A stretch of DNA of 64,000 bases, from positions 146,259 through 210,258 of the forward strand of contig CAXTIG010000004.1 of assembly GCA_964244295.1 (NCBI GenBank), given 5' to 3'. Below, one piece after another: positions 38,001 to 46,089 of this stretch (positions are counted from its first letter, which is position 1; each line of letters opens with the position of its first letter). The stretch comes from JAJAZB01 sp964244295 (lineage in GTDB: Bacteria > Bacteroidota > Bacteroidia > Cytophagales > Spirosomataceae). The position numbers were made by a program, and so were the translations under genes. The notes under the pieces are model-generated. The model saw only the letters and a program-made list of their open reading frames with translations. It was not told the origin of the DNA and did no database searches.

Positions 38001-39412
38001 TCGAGTCGCAGGCCGCGCAGCGATCGCAGACACTCACGCTCGACTACGGGGCCGAGGAAACCCTGACGGTGCTGTTGGACGAAGAAAAACTGGAAACGAT
38101 GCTGGTAAATTTGCTGGCAAACGCCCTGAAGTTTACGCCCGCCGAAGGACGGGTTGAATTACGATTTACGAGCGGTTCGCCGTTGCGGTACGATTTACGA
38201 ATTGAGGCCGAACAGTCGGGTGAGAAGAAGCCAATCATACCGCAGCGGCGGACCGCTCGTACCGCAGCGGCAGCCTGCTCGTACCTCGTAATTCACGTAG
38301 TGGACACGGGCCGGGGCATTCATCCCGCCGATTTGCCCCGGATTTTCGAGCGATTTTTTCAGACCAGTCGCCCCGATGCTCCCGCCGAGGGCGGCACCGG
38401 GATCGGTCTTTCGTTGGTGCAGGAACTGGCCCACCTGCTCGGCGGTACGGTGTCGGTCACGTCGGAGTTGGGCGTGGGCAGTACGTTCGAACTGCGCCTG
38501 CCACTCGTGCTGGCCGAGGTTCAGCCCACACCCGAACCAACTCAATCCCTCACAGTACCTCCCTCCCTCCCTCAATCACCCACTCCCTCCCTCCCTCCCT
38601 CCCTCAATCCCTCAATCATTCCCTCCCTCAATCCCTCAGTCACTCAATCCCTAAAGCCCCGCCTCTTGCTCGTGGAAGACCACCCCGATATGCGGGACTA
38701 CGTGGCCGGGTTGCTCGACGAGGATTTTTCGGTGGAAACCGCCCCTGATGGTCTTCAGGCCCTCGAACGTCTGCGACGCGGTGGCCCACTGCCGGAGTTG
38801 ATTCTCTCCGACCGGATGATGCCCGGTCTCGACGGGCTGCAACTGCTCGATGCCTTGCGGGCCGATAAAACCCTGCCGCTGATTCCCTTCGTGATGCTTA
38901 CCGCCCGCGCCGCCGAAGCTGACCGCCTCGACGCCCTGCGCGTGGGTGTCGACGACTACCTGACCAAGCCTTTTCGGGCCGAAGAATTGCTGGCGCGGCT
39001 GCGTAACCTGATTCACAACGCCCGCGAGCGCGCACGCTACGCGCGGGAACTCACCGCCCAGCCGCCCGAACCAGCGGCTCCACCGCCCGAAACCCGCACA
39101 ACAATGGATTGGCTGGAACGGGCCGAAACTGCCGCCCGGCAGGGGATTGCCCAGGCCGGGTTTGGCGTGGGCGACCTGGCCGAAGCCCTGGCTCTGAGCG
39201 AGCGCCAACTGTTTCGTCAGGTCAAAAGCCTGACCGGTCTCACGCCCAACCAGTACGTGCAGGAAATCCGCCTTCATATGGCCCGTGAGTACCGCGAAAT
39301 CCACCCCGGCCGGGGCTGGAAGCAAGTGGGGCAGGCCGTGGGCTTCCGGGATGAAGAGTACCTGGCCCGCCTGTACCGCGAACGCTTCGGGGTGGAACTG
39401 GCGGAGGTCTAA
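35084..39412 (+). CDS. Hybrid two-component system regulator (HTCS), AraC output
   Basis: One 1442-residue chain: signal segment (KPILLLLLGLWHVGGVLAQ), periplasmic two-component-regulator propeller (~45-750; IWLSTNYGLNRFDGH, LWIGAERGLSRFD, GLWLPSDNGLMRFDKETG), Y_Y_Y domain (~760-820; YRLRGLQEDW, LPAGSYTLEIKGQNANGQWA), transmembrane helix ~826-850, histidine kinase with His 894 (FFANVSHELRTPLTLIL), ATPase motifs (NLLANALKFTP, DTGRGI, GGTGIGLSLV), a Pro/Ser linker ~1146-1190, receiver with Asp 1243 (LILSDRMMPGLDG) and AraC HTH (~1335-1442). No ATG precedes the signal segment in frame. TTG at 35084 has an AAGGA upstream, and TTG at 35141 gives an ideal signal peptide. It likely senses a glycan or surface ligand and controls neighbours. 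Confidence 0.93.
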   Translation: MPFLPPRPRWAPTRNPFASLKPILLLLLGLWHVGGVLAQAPEAPRPLLPLVQHYGVEEGLSNRFVRDVFQDRQGFIWLSTNYGLNRFDGHRFTTYTAESQGFGSNYIAAVGQDPDGWLWVFQREGTTLQHLHLLDPRTGRVESFREHFGWDLPFPLSEIDPASIRGHSDAQPWFFLTNDGGVWHYTGRGRLRRVWRENLPRTTRRTLRQSPNRTTYVEFSDDPSTHLLQFSAQGTLLSRRIVPYPLRYIADDSAGRAVFVEADARRENQRLTGGADLRSAQVTAAVPIPNGRGNDPAPTFGRSQFSNFNWLDASILPDSARQRAWQVSAGGVWLYRPGGGVLHDFTPQLAGFVGSLDLPLPLLDRSGSLWVTTDNGVLVLDAEPTRFRTLLHAPPDAPSRWLSTRAIHPLGDSLWVASMAGLHRVHARTGQGEKVSLPQADGRDAAAIFQYALYADRRGQLWFGTDQLVRFDPRTGASRVFPLRPEPGRSWAMAEDSAQTLWIGAERGLSRFDLRRERERPFAGYGTFPELASAKITFLRPDGRGGLWVGASTGLYQLDPQAGRITARYHRGGDKTHRLPFDFVTDLYADRHIPNRYWLATRGSGLLRWDPISGQTRVFSRAEGLSNEIIHAVYDDDHDGLWLPSDNGLMRFDKETGNVRAFFRKDGLSHDEFNLNSHGRAPDGHLYFGGLNGITAFQPRDFYERADTRPTRLSVAGFQRQDARMGLFTDQTAEFWPNAAIRLDPSARAAQLSVLLPDYRHPELQTFAYRLRGLQEDWVYQRSNVITLSGLPAGSYTLEIKGQNANGQWAENTLTVPLRMLPPLYLRWWFLGSLALLLVGGVAGLFWLRTRQLRRENEHLEREVASRTAQIQRQTEELREEDRMKTRFFANVSHELRTPLTLILGSVAQAKKAVSGGKLPSEQTLDLAGRHADSLLRQVNQLLDLSKLEAGRLQRHDRPLALRPFLARVLAHFESQAAQRSQTLTLDYGAEETLTVLLDEEKLETMLVNLLANALKFTPAEGRVELRFTSGSPLRYDLRIEAEQSGEKKPIIPQRRTARTAAAACSYLVIHVVDTGRGIHPADLPRIFERFFQTSRPDAPAEGGTGIGLSLVQELAHLLGGTVSVTSELGVGSTFELRLPLVLAEVQPTPEPTQSLTVPPSLPQSPTPSLPPSLNPSIIPSLNPSVTQSLKPRLLLVEDHPDMRDYVAGLLDEDFSVETAPDGLQALERLRRGGPLPELILSDRMMPGLDGLQLLDALRADKTLPLIPFVMLTARAAEADRLDALRVGVDDYLTKPFRAEELLARLRNLIHNARERARYARELTAQPPEPAAPPPETRTTMDWLERAETAARQGIAQAGFGVGDLAEALALSERQLFRQVKSLTGLTPNQYVQEIRLHMAREYREIHPGRGWKQVGQAVGFRDEEYLARLYRERFGVELAEV
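35904..35924 (+). repeat. Palindromic insert within HTCS coding sequence
   Basis: GCGCCGACC and GGTCGGCGC (loop TCC) lie in frame within the propeller, in a region (GGADLRSAQVTAAVPIPNGR) that looks like an insertion rather than propeller sequence. Confidence 0.45.
38545..38652 (+). repeat. CTCC/CCCT-rich microsatellite coding the HTCS linker
   Basis: Runs of the tetramer CTCC (four to five consecutive units near 38583-38605) alternate with CTCAATC, encoding PSLPQSPTPSLPPSLNPSII and similar. Loss or gain of one tetramer would shift the frame before the receiver and AraC domains. Confidence 0.75.
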
Positions 39413-39470
39413 CGACGACCTGCGTTTGGTTTCGGGCGAAGAAGTGGTTTAGGATGTTGCAAAAAAGGGG

Positions 39471-39669
39471 CCGTTCCACGGGGGTCGTTCCACTACGGCT
39501 GTCATCCCGATGTAGGAGGATCCGGGCGGCGTTCCGCTCGTTAGCCCTCCGGGTCGATTGCCGGTAGCCAGCGGTTCGGTACTCGACCCGGAGGGCTAAC
39601 GAGCGGAACGCCGCCCGGATCCTCCTACGTCGGGATGACAGCCGTAGTGGAACGACCCCCGTGGAACGG
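39471..39669. repeat. 87-bp inverted repeat between HTCS and T9SS gene
   Basis: Arms 39471-39557 and 39583-39669 are reverse complements with a single mismatch (CGATGTAGG against CGACGTAGG), loop 25 bases. AAAAAAGG and CCTTTTTT extend the ends. The inner CTGTCATCC resembles the start of the REP-like elements at 9782 and 29192. It separates the two convergent genes. Confidence 0.85.
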
Positions 39670-39695
39670 CCTTTTTTCGGAAAACCCGAATCAAC

Positions 39696-42600
39696 TCAGT
39701 GCAGTACTTTCAGCATTCTGGCTTCCCGTCCGTTGCTCACCCGCAGCAGGTACAGCCCACCGGGCTGGCGCGAAATGTCCCAGTCGAGGATTTCTTCTTC
39801 CGCCGCCTTCACCAGGTTTTCTTCGCGCACGGTTTGCCCCACCCCGTTGAACAGTTCCACCCGTAAGGCTTGCCCTTCGGCTCCGCTCACGGCAATGCGT
39901 AAACGTCCCTCCGGCGAAGGATTCGGACTCACCCTTACTTGCAAACCCAACTCGCTCGGAGCCACTTCCCGATTCGTGCCGCAGGCTTTCACTTTAAAAT
40001 TGCCGCTCACCGCGCTGGTCCCTTCCGGGTTGCTGCTCACCACGCGCAGTTTGTAACCCGTTCCGACGGGCGTGTTGGCGGGAATTTTCACGCTGTTGAG
40101 ACCCCCCGGACTGACCGTCCCCACACTAACTGGGTTGGCAAACGAGCCGCTTTTGTCGGAGAGTTGCGCCGTGAAGCCATTGCCCGCCGGGAAGGCGCAA
40201 CTCGTTATCGCAAAACTCAACCGCACCGCTTCCCCCGCGCACTTGTTGTCGAGGCTCACCGTCGGCGTACTCGAAAAAGCGGGACCGCTGACGCTGAAGG
40301 CTGCGCTCAGGGCCGAAACCTGCCCCGGAGCGGTGGCCCGAATCCGAATCCGGTACCCACTCCCCGCCGCCACGCTGCGCGGAATCACCACCTCGTTTAG
40401 GCCCGGCGCGATTTCGCCCAGATTCAGTGGATCGCTCAGGCTGGCGTGGTGCAACTCGGCGATGAAGGCGTTGCCGGGCAAAAACCCGCAGTTGCCCTGC
40501 ACCGTAAAGCCTACTTTCACCACACTCCCCACGCAAACCGCCGTCAGGCTGACCGTCGGGGTCGAATTGAATTCCAGAGCGTTGATGCGGAACGGCCCCG
40601 TCGGGTTCGACACCAGCGTCGGGTTGCTGCCCACCACCCGAATCCGATAGGCCACCGAAGTCGGACTCGTCAGGGCCGGAATCGTCAGCACGTTCGCCCC
40701 GCCCGGCGTGACCGGGCCGAGGCTCTGAATACCCGTGTCGAAAGCGCCCAATGAATTGCTTAACTCGGCGGTAAAACTGGCGTTGGTGGGGCAGTTGACC
40801 TGGAAGGAAATCGATACCGTCCGGTTGGCGCACACCACCAGACTCGTCGCTACGCTGGGATGTTGGGTAAACACGGGCTGGGTAATCAGCACCGACGCCG
40901 TGGCCGAAGCGCTGCATCCGTCCCCGCTGGTGTAGGTGTACACGACTGAGTGCGAGCCGGTCGTCAGGCTGGCCGGGTTGAAACTCGCCACCGGGCTGCC
41001 GCCGTCGAGGACGTAGCTACCCCCGGCGGGGGTGCCGGGGCTGGAGGCGCCGGCGTTTTGGCAGTAACTGGCCGCCAACGCCGACAGGCTCACGACGGGC
41101 AGGGCATTCACCGTCAGGCTGGCCGTCGAGGAAACCGCTTCGCAGGGGCCATCGGGGTTGCTGGTGGTGAACGTAATCGTCACCGGCCCGGCGTAGTTCA
41201 GCGGCGGTGCATACGTGCCCGAAACGACCCCATCGAGCGTCGTCACGCTGAACGTCCCGCCTTTCTCACCATCACTAAACGTTCCGCCGGTCGCACTGCC
41301 GCCAACCGTGGCGCTCACGCTGGTGCTGGTGTTCTGGCAAATGGCACTTGCTCCCATCGTGATGGCGCTCGCCGTCGCCGCCGGGTCGACCGTCAGGCTC
41401 CCCGTCGACGTGGCCGCCCCGCAGGGACCGCCCCCGTCGGGGTCGTTGGTGGCGAAGGTAATCGTGACCGGGCCGGAATAGCTGGCGGCGGGCGTGTACG
41501 TGCCCGAAACGGTTTTGCCGTTGGTCGAAACGTTGAAATTGCCGCCCGCTTCGCCGTCGCTGAAACTGCCGCTGCTGGCACTGCCGCCGAAATTGGCGCT
41601 CACGCTGACGCTGCTGCCCTGGCAAATCGGGCTGGTTCCTAACGTGGGCGTGCTGGCCGTCGCGAGCGGGTTGACCGTCAACGTGGCCGTCGAAGTGGCT
41701 GCCGGGCAAGGCCCGTCGGGGTCGTTGGTCGAAAATGTAATCGTGATCGTGCCCGAATAGCTGGCGGCGGGCGTGTAGGTGCCCGACACCACGCCGTCGC
41801 TGGTCGTCACGCTGAAACTGCCCCCCGCGCCCCCGTCACTGAAACTGCCCTGGTTGGCCCCGCCCCCGAAACTCGCCCTCACGCTGACATTGCCGCCCTG
41901 GCAAATCGTCGCACTGCCCAGCGTCAGCGTGGTGGCCGTCGCCGCCGCGTTGACCGTCAAACTGGCCGTCGAAGTGGCCGCTGTGCAGGAGCCGCTGCCG
42001 TCGGGATCGTTGGTCGAAAATGTAATCGTGATCGTGCCCGAATAACTGGCGGCGGGCGTGTAGGTGCCTGACACCACGCCGTCGCTGGTTGTCACGCTGA
42101 AACTGCCCCCCGCGCCCCCATCGCTGACACTGCCGCTACTGGCCGAGCCGCCAAAACTGGCGCTGACGGTGGTGTTGCTGCCCTGGCAAATCGTGCTCGT
42201 CCCCAGCGTGACGGCGCTGGCCGTCGCCAAAGGGTTGACCGTCAGGCTGGCCGTCGAGGTAGCCGCCGGGCAAGGCCCGTCGGGATTGTTGGTCGAGAAC
42301 GTAATCGTAGTCGTGCCCGAATAGCTGGCGGCGGGCGTGTAGGTTCCCGAAACCGTGCTGCCACTGGTGCTGACGCTGAAGGCCCCGCCCTTCCCGCCAT
42401 CGCTGAAACTCCCGCTGGTAGCCGAACCGCCAAAGCTGGCGCTCACGCTGGTGCTGCCCCCCTGGCAAATCGTCGTGGCCCCCAGCGTCGGGGTGGTGGC
42501 CGTCGCCGCCGGGTTGACCGTCAGACTCGCCGTCGAGGTGGCCGCCACGCAGGGGCCGTCGGGGTCGCTGGTCGTGAAGGTAATCGTGGTGGTGCCCGAA

Positions 42601-44781
42601 TAGCTGGCGGCAGGCGTGTACGTGCCCGAAACCGTGCTGCCACTGGTGCTGACGCTGAAGGTTCCGCCCTTCCCGCCGTCGCTGAAGCTCCCGCTGGTAG
42701 CCGAACCGCCAAAGCTGGCGCTCACGCTGGTGCTGCCCCCCTGGCAAATCGGACTGGTTCCGACGGTGACGGCGCTGGCCGTCGCCGCCGGGTTGACCGT
42801 CAAACCCACCGTCGAGGTGGCCGTCGCGCAGGGGCCGTCGGGGTCGCTGGTCGTGAACGTAATCGTGGTCATACCCAAATAGCTGGCGGCGGGGGTGTAC
42901 GTTCCCGACACCGTGCTGCCACTGGTGCTGACGCTGAAACTGCCCCCCTTCCCGCCATCGCTGAAGCTCCCGCTGGTCGCACTGCCCCCGAAACTGGCAC
43001 TCACGCTGGTGTTGCTGCCCTGGCAAATCGTCGCACTGCCCAGCGTCGGCGTGGTGGCCGTCGCCGCCGCGTTAACCGTCAAACTCGCCGTCGAGGTGGC
43101 CGCCGCGCAGCCGCCACTGCCGTCGGGGTCGTTGGTGCTGAAGGTAATCGTCACCGAGCCGGAATAACTGGCGGCGGGCGTGTACGTTCCCGAAACCGTG
43201 CTGCCACTGGTGCTGACGCTGAAGGCCCCGCCCTTCCCGCCGTCGCTGAAACTCCCGCTGCTGGCACTGCCGCCGTAGGTGGCGCTGACGCTGGTGCTGC
43301 TCCCCTGGCAAATCGTCGTTGCCCCCAGCGTGGGCGTGCTGGCCGTCGCCGCGTCGCAGGTCCCGAAGACGTACACCGACCCGGCTTTGCTCAGGGTATT
43401 CCCCCCGCTGGCGTCCTGGTCTTCGAAGAAAGCCCCCACCACGATGGTGTTGCCCGAAATACCCACCGATATACCAAAATAGTCATCCTGGCCCCGGTCG
43501 CTGGCGACGAGTTTCTGGGTCTGGCTCCAGGTGCTGCCGCTTTTGTCGAAGACATACGCCGAACCGGCATAATTCAGCGTGCCCCCCCCGCTGGCGTTCT
43601 GGGCGTCGTAGTTAGCCCCCACCACGATGGTGGTGCCCGAAATGCCCACGAATATGCCAAACTGGTCAGCCGCGCTCCGGTCGCTGGCGACGAGTTTCTG
43701 GGTCTGGCTCCAGGTGCTGCCGCTTTTGTCGNNNNNNNNNNNNNNNNNNNNNNNNNNNNNNNNNNNNNNNNNNNNNNNNNNNNNNNNNNNNNNNNNNNNN
43801 NNNNNNNNNNNNNNNNNNNNNNNNNNNNNNNAACACATACGCCGCCCCGGCCTCACCCAGCGGGTTCCCCCCGCTGGCGTCCTGGTCTTCCCAGAAAGCT
43901 CCCACCACGATGGTGTTCCCCGTAATGGCCACCGAGTAGCCAAACTCGTCAAACGCGCCCCGGTCGCTGGCGACGAGTTTCCGGGTCTGGCTCCAGGTGC
44001 TTCCGCTTTTCTCGAAGACATACGCCGACCCGGCATCACTCAGCGGGTTCCCCCCGCTGGCGTCGTGGTCATCGAAGATAGCTCCCACCACGATGGTGGT
44101 GCCCGAAACGGCCACCGAGTAGCCGAATGTGTCACTCGCGCTCCGGTCGCTGGCAACGAGTTTTTGAGTTTGGCTCCAGGTGCTGCCGCTTTTCCCGAAC
44201 ACATACGCCGCCCCGGCCTTCGCCAGCGTGTTCCCCCCGCTGGCATCCTGGGCTTCCCAGATAGCCCCCACCACGATGGTGTTGCCCGAAATGCCCACCG
44301 CTATACCAAAATACTCATCCACGCCCCGGTCGCTGGCGACGAGTTTCTGGGTCTGGCTCCAGGTGCCGCCACTTTTCTCGAAGACATACGCTGACCCGGC
44401 ATTCGCCAGCGTGTTCCCCCCGCTGGCGTCCTCGTTTTCCAGGTTAGCCCCCACCACGATGGTGGTCCCCGAAACGGCCACCGCATGACCGAAATCGTCA
44501 GCGAAGGCCCGGTCGCTGGACACCAGGCGGGCGGTTTGCTGCCAGGTGCTGCCCACCCGCTCAAAGACGTAGGCCGCCCCGCCGCCCGTCTCCTGACTGG
44601 CCCCCACGACCATCACGTCGCCGTCGATGGCGACTCGGTTGCCAAAGGTGGCGTCGGTCTGACGCGGGTTGGCGGTGATTTTCTGGAGTTGGCTGAACTG
44701 GGCCTGCCCGACGAGCGTCAGCAGGGTGAACCATCCGGCCAGTAGCAGATGGGTACGTTGGAAAAAGGAAACGTGTTGCAT
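39696..44781 (-). CDS. Giant T9SS protein: FG-GAP propeller plus eight Ig-like repeats, cassette B cargo
   Basis: The ATG at 44781 gives a signal peptide (MQHVSFFQRTHLLLAGWFTL ... GQAQ). FG-GAP units run through the N-gap at 43732-43831. Removing the Ns rejoins AAYVF-DKSGSTW in frame, making seven blades and about 1661 residues. Eight ~88-residue repeats follow (TPTLGATTICQGSSTSVSAT ... TVSGTYTPAASYSG, ITFSTNDPDG), nearly identical in DNA. Then come an Ig_7-like unit (SYCQNAGASSPGTPAGGSYV), three ~95-residue Ig-like domains and a sorting domain ending RVSNGREARMLKVLH. The gene lies 101 bp downstream of a small membrane-protein gene and should be in its operon. Confidence 0.88.
40890..43350 (-). 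repeat. Eight tandem ~265-bp repeats in the T9SS gene
   Basis: Eight direct repeats of about 261-267 bp (for example starts of CTGGCAAATCGT near 41900, 42185, 42465, 42740, 43020, 43305) encode the ICQG...TYTPAASYSG Ig-like unit. Near-identity means unequal crossing-over could change copy number. Confidence 0.8.
43732..43831. other. Assembly gap of 100 N inside FG-GAP repeats
   Basis: A placeholder of exactly 100 N between nearly identical blades. Joining the flanks recreates GTCGAACACATACGCC, matching sister repeats and restoring the frame. Confidence 0.95.
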
Positions 44782-44882
44782 GAGAACAAGAAGTAAGGGT
44801 AGCGAAACGGAAAAGAGGAGGTTCGGTCTACTTGGTCAGGCCATTCCGGTCGGTGCGGACACCGACCAGGGCGATGAGGCGA

Positions 44883-45044
44883 TCAAGGCGGAAGAGAGGC
44901 ATCGAGGCTCTGGATTTTGTAGTCGAAATACCACCACACCCCCCAGGCCAGCAGCAGAAAACCCAGCAGCAACGCCAGGCTCCACTGCCCCCGGTTGGGC
45001 GGCGAAGGCGGAACCAAATCGGGCAGGGAAGAATCAGTTTTCAT
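44883..45044 (-). CDS. Small single-pass membrane protein B (53 aa)
   Basis: This 53-residue protein has a Pro-rich N-terminus (MKTDSSLPDLVPPSPPNRGQ), one transmembrane helix (WSLALLLGFLLLAWGVWW) and a conserved tail YFDYKIQSLDASLPP. Two paralogs occur at 45740 and 57077. All three lie directly upstream of a T9SS cargo gene or its remnant. The start follows the conserved promoter element by ~26 bp. It has no known domain. It may be a partner of the TPR-HTH regulator or a helper for the cargo, both inferences from position. Confidence 0.75.
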   Translation of the reverse strand: MKTDSSLPDLVPPSPPNRGQWSLALLLGFLLLAWGVWWYFDYKIQSLDASLPP

Positions 45045-45064
45045 AACCGGGTACGGAGGATGTT

Positions 45065-45131
45065 GGTGACCGAAAGGTAGACTCACCCCCTCCCCGGCTA
45101 AAATTCTGGGCATGGACAAAAACAGGACAAT
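45065..45131 (-). promoter_or_regulatory. Conserved cassette promoter element, copy B
   Basis: TTGTCC half-sites lie 11 bp apart (+ strand GGACAA at 45114 and 45125), 44 bp from the CCTTTCGG box (CCGAAAGG at 45070). It precedes small gene B. Confidence 0.7.
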
Positions 45132-45134
45132 TAA

Positions 45135-45171
45135 AAAAAACCGCCCCCGGTACATTCAGAGGTGGTTTTTT
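45135..45171 (-). terminator. Terminator of the decayed T9SS remnant
   Basis: AAAAAACCGCC (45135-45145) pairs with GGTGGTTTTTT (45161-45171) with one wobble. It lies between promoter element B and the remnant stop at 45186. Confidence 0.65.
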
Positions 45172-45185
45172 AAGAATCTATCCAT

Positions 45186-45691
45186 TCATCGGTGCAGCAC
45201 CTTCCGCGTTATGGCTTCCCGTCCGTTGCTCACCCGCAGCAGGTACAAGCCACCGGGCTGGCGCGAACATATCCCAGTCGAGGACTTCTTCCTCCCCTGC
45301 TTTCGCAACGCGCTGCTCCCGCACGGTTTGCCCCAGCCAGTTGTGCAACTCCACCCACAGGGCCTGCCCTTCGGCACCGCTGACGGCAATTCGTAAACGT
45401 TCCTCCGGCGAAGGGTTCGGGCTGACCACCACCCGCAGGCCGACCTCTTCCGGGGTTATTTCCCGATTCATGCCGCAGGCTTTCACCTTAAAATTGCCGC
45501 TCACCGCGCTGGCCCCTTCCGGGTTGCTGCTCACCACGCGCAGCTTGTAACTCGTTCCGGCGGGCTACCGCCGTCGAGGACGTAGCTACCCCGGCGAGCG
45601 TGCCCGGCGTAGAGGCGCTGACGTTCTGGCAATAACTGGTCGCCAGGCCCGAGAGGCTCACCGTGGGGAGGCCGGTGTCCTCACCGGCCAC
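45186..45691 (-). pseudogene. Decayed T9SS cargo remnant
   Basis: This is a fragment joining an Ig_7-like piece (PTVSLSGLATSYCQNVSAST) directly to the end of the last Ig-like domain (VVSSNPEGASAVSGNFKVKA) and the sorting domain. There is a one-base loss in the C-run encoding AGGSY, an internal deletion at a shared CGGGC, and a one-base insertion at LDWD that shifts the sorting signal out of frame. It has lost the whole 5' end of a cargo gene. It sits directly downstream of small gene C, where an intact cargo would be expected. Confidence 0.75.
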
Positions 45692-45739
45692 CTGGGTTGT
45701 CAGGCCATTCCGGTCGGTGAGGACACTCGACCGGAGCGA

Positions 45740-45898
45740 TCAAGGCGGCAGAGAAGCATTGAGGCTGCGGAGTTTGTAGTCGAAATACCACCACAGTCCC
45801 CAGGCCAGCAGCAGGAAAAAGAACACCAGGGCCAGGCCCCAAACTCCCCGTTTGGGCGGTGGTGAGGAAGGAGTGGGCAGGAGCGACGGAGCGTTCAT
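45740..45898 (-). CDS. Small single-pass membrane protein C (52 aa)
   Basis: This 52-residue paralog is MNAPSLLPTPSSPPPKRGVW, a transmembrane helix (GLALVFFFLLLAWGLWW), then YFDYKLRSLNASLPP. It lies between TPR-HTH regulator C and the decayed cargo remnant, and keeps a full conserved promoter element 25 bp upstream. The sequence after its stop (CCGACCGGAATGGCCTGAC) is also found after small gene B, so the two units arose by tandem duplication. Confidence 0.75.
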   Translation of the reverse strand: MNAPSLLPTPSSPPPKRGVWGLALVFFFLLLAWGLWWYFDYKLRSLNASLPP

Positions 45899-45918
45899 GA
45901 TCGGGTGCGAAGGTTTTG

Positions 45919-45984
45919 GTGGCCGAAAGGTGCGGCCTCCCCCGCCCCGGATGAAATCTAGGGACTGGACAAAAATTGGACGAT
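45919..45984 (-). promoter_or_regulatory. Conserved cassette promoter element, copy C
   Basis: The half-sites are TTGTCC and TCGTCC, 11 bp apart (+ strand GGAC at 45967 and 45978), 44 bp from the CCTTTCGG box (CCGAAAGG at 45923). The leader ATGATCGGGTGCG is shared with copy D. Confidence 0.7.
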
Positions 45985-46089
45985 GAAGAAACTGGGTAAT
46001 TGGGGAATGGGTAATTAGGGATTAGAAAATTTGGTAGCTCACTGATTGAACCGTTTACCTAATCGCTCATTTACCCAATCACCACCTCC
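45985..46089. repeat. TTGGGTAATT-type low-complexity tract C
   Basis: Units such as GGGTAATTGGGGAATGGGTAA face TTTACCTAATCGCTCATTTACC, as in tracts A and D between the regulator stop and the promoter element. Confidence 0.55.

Noticed and set aside
40890..43350. Regular ~265-bp repeats resembling an array such as CRISPR
   Set aside because: Units are in-frame Ig-like coding repeats without short identical repeats and unique spacers.
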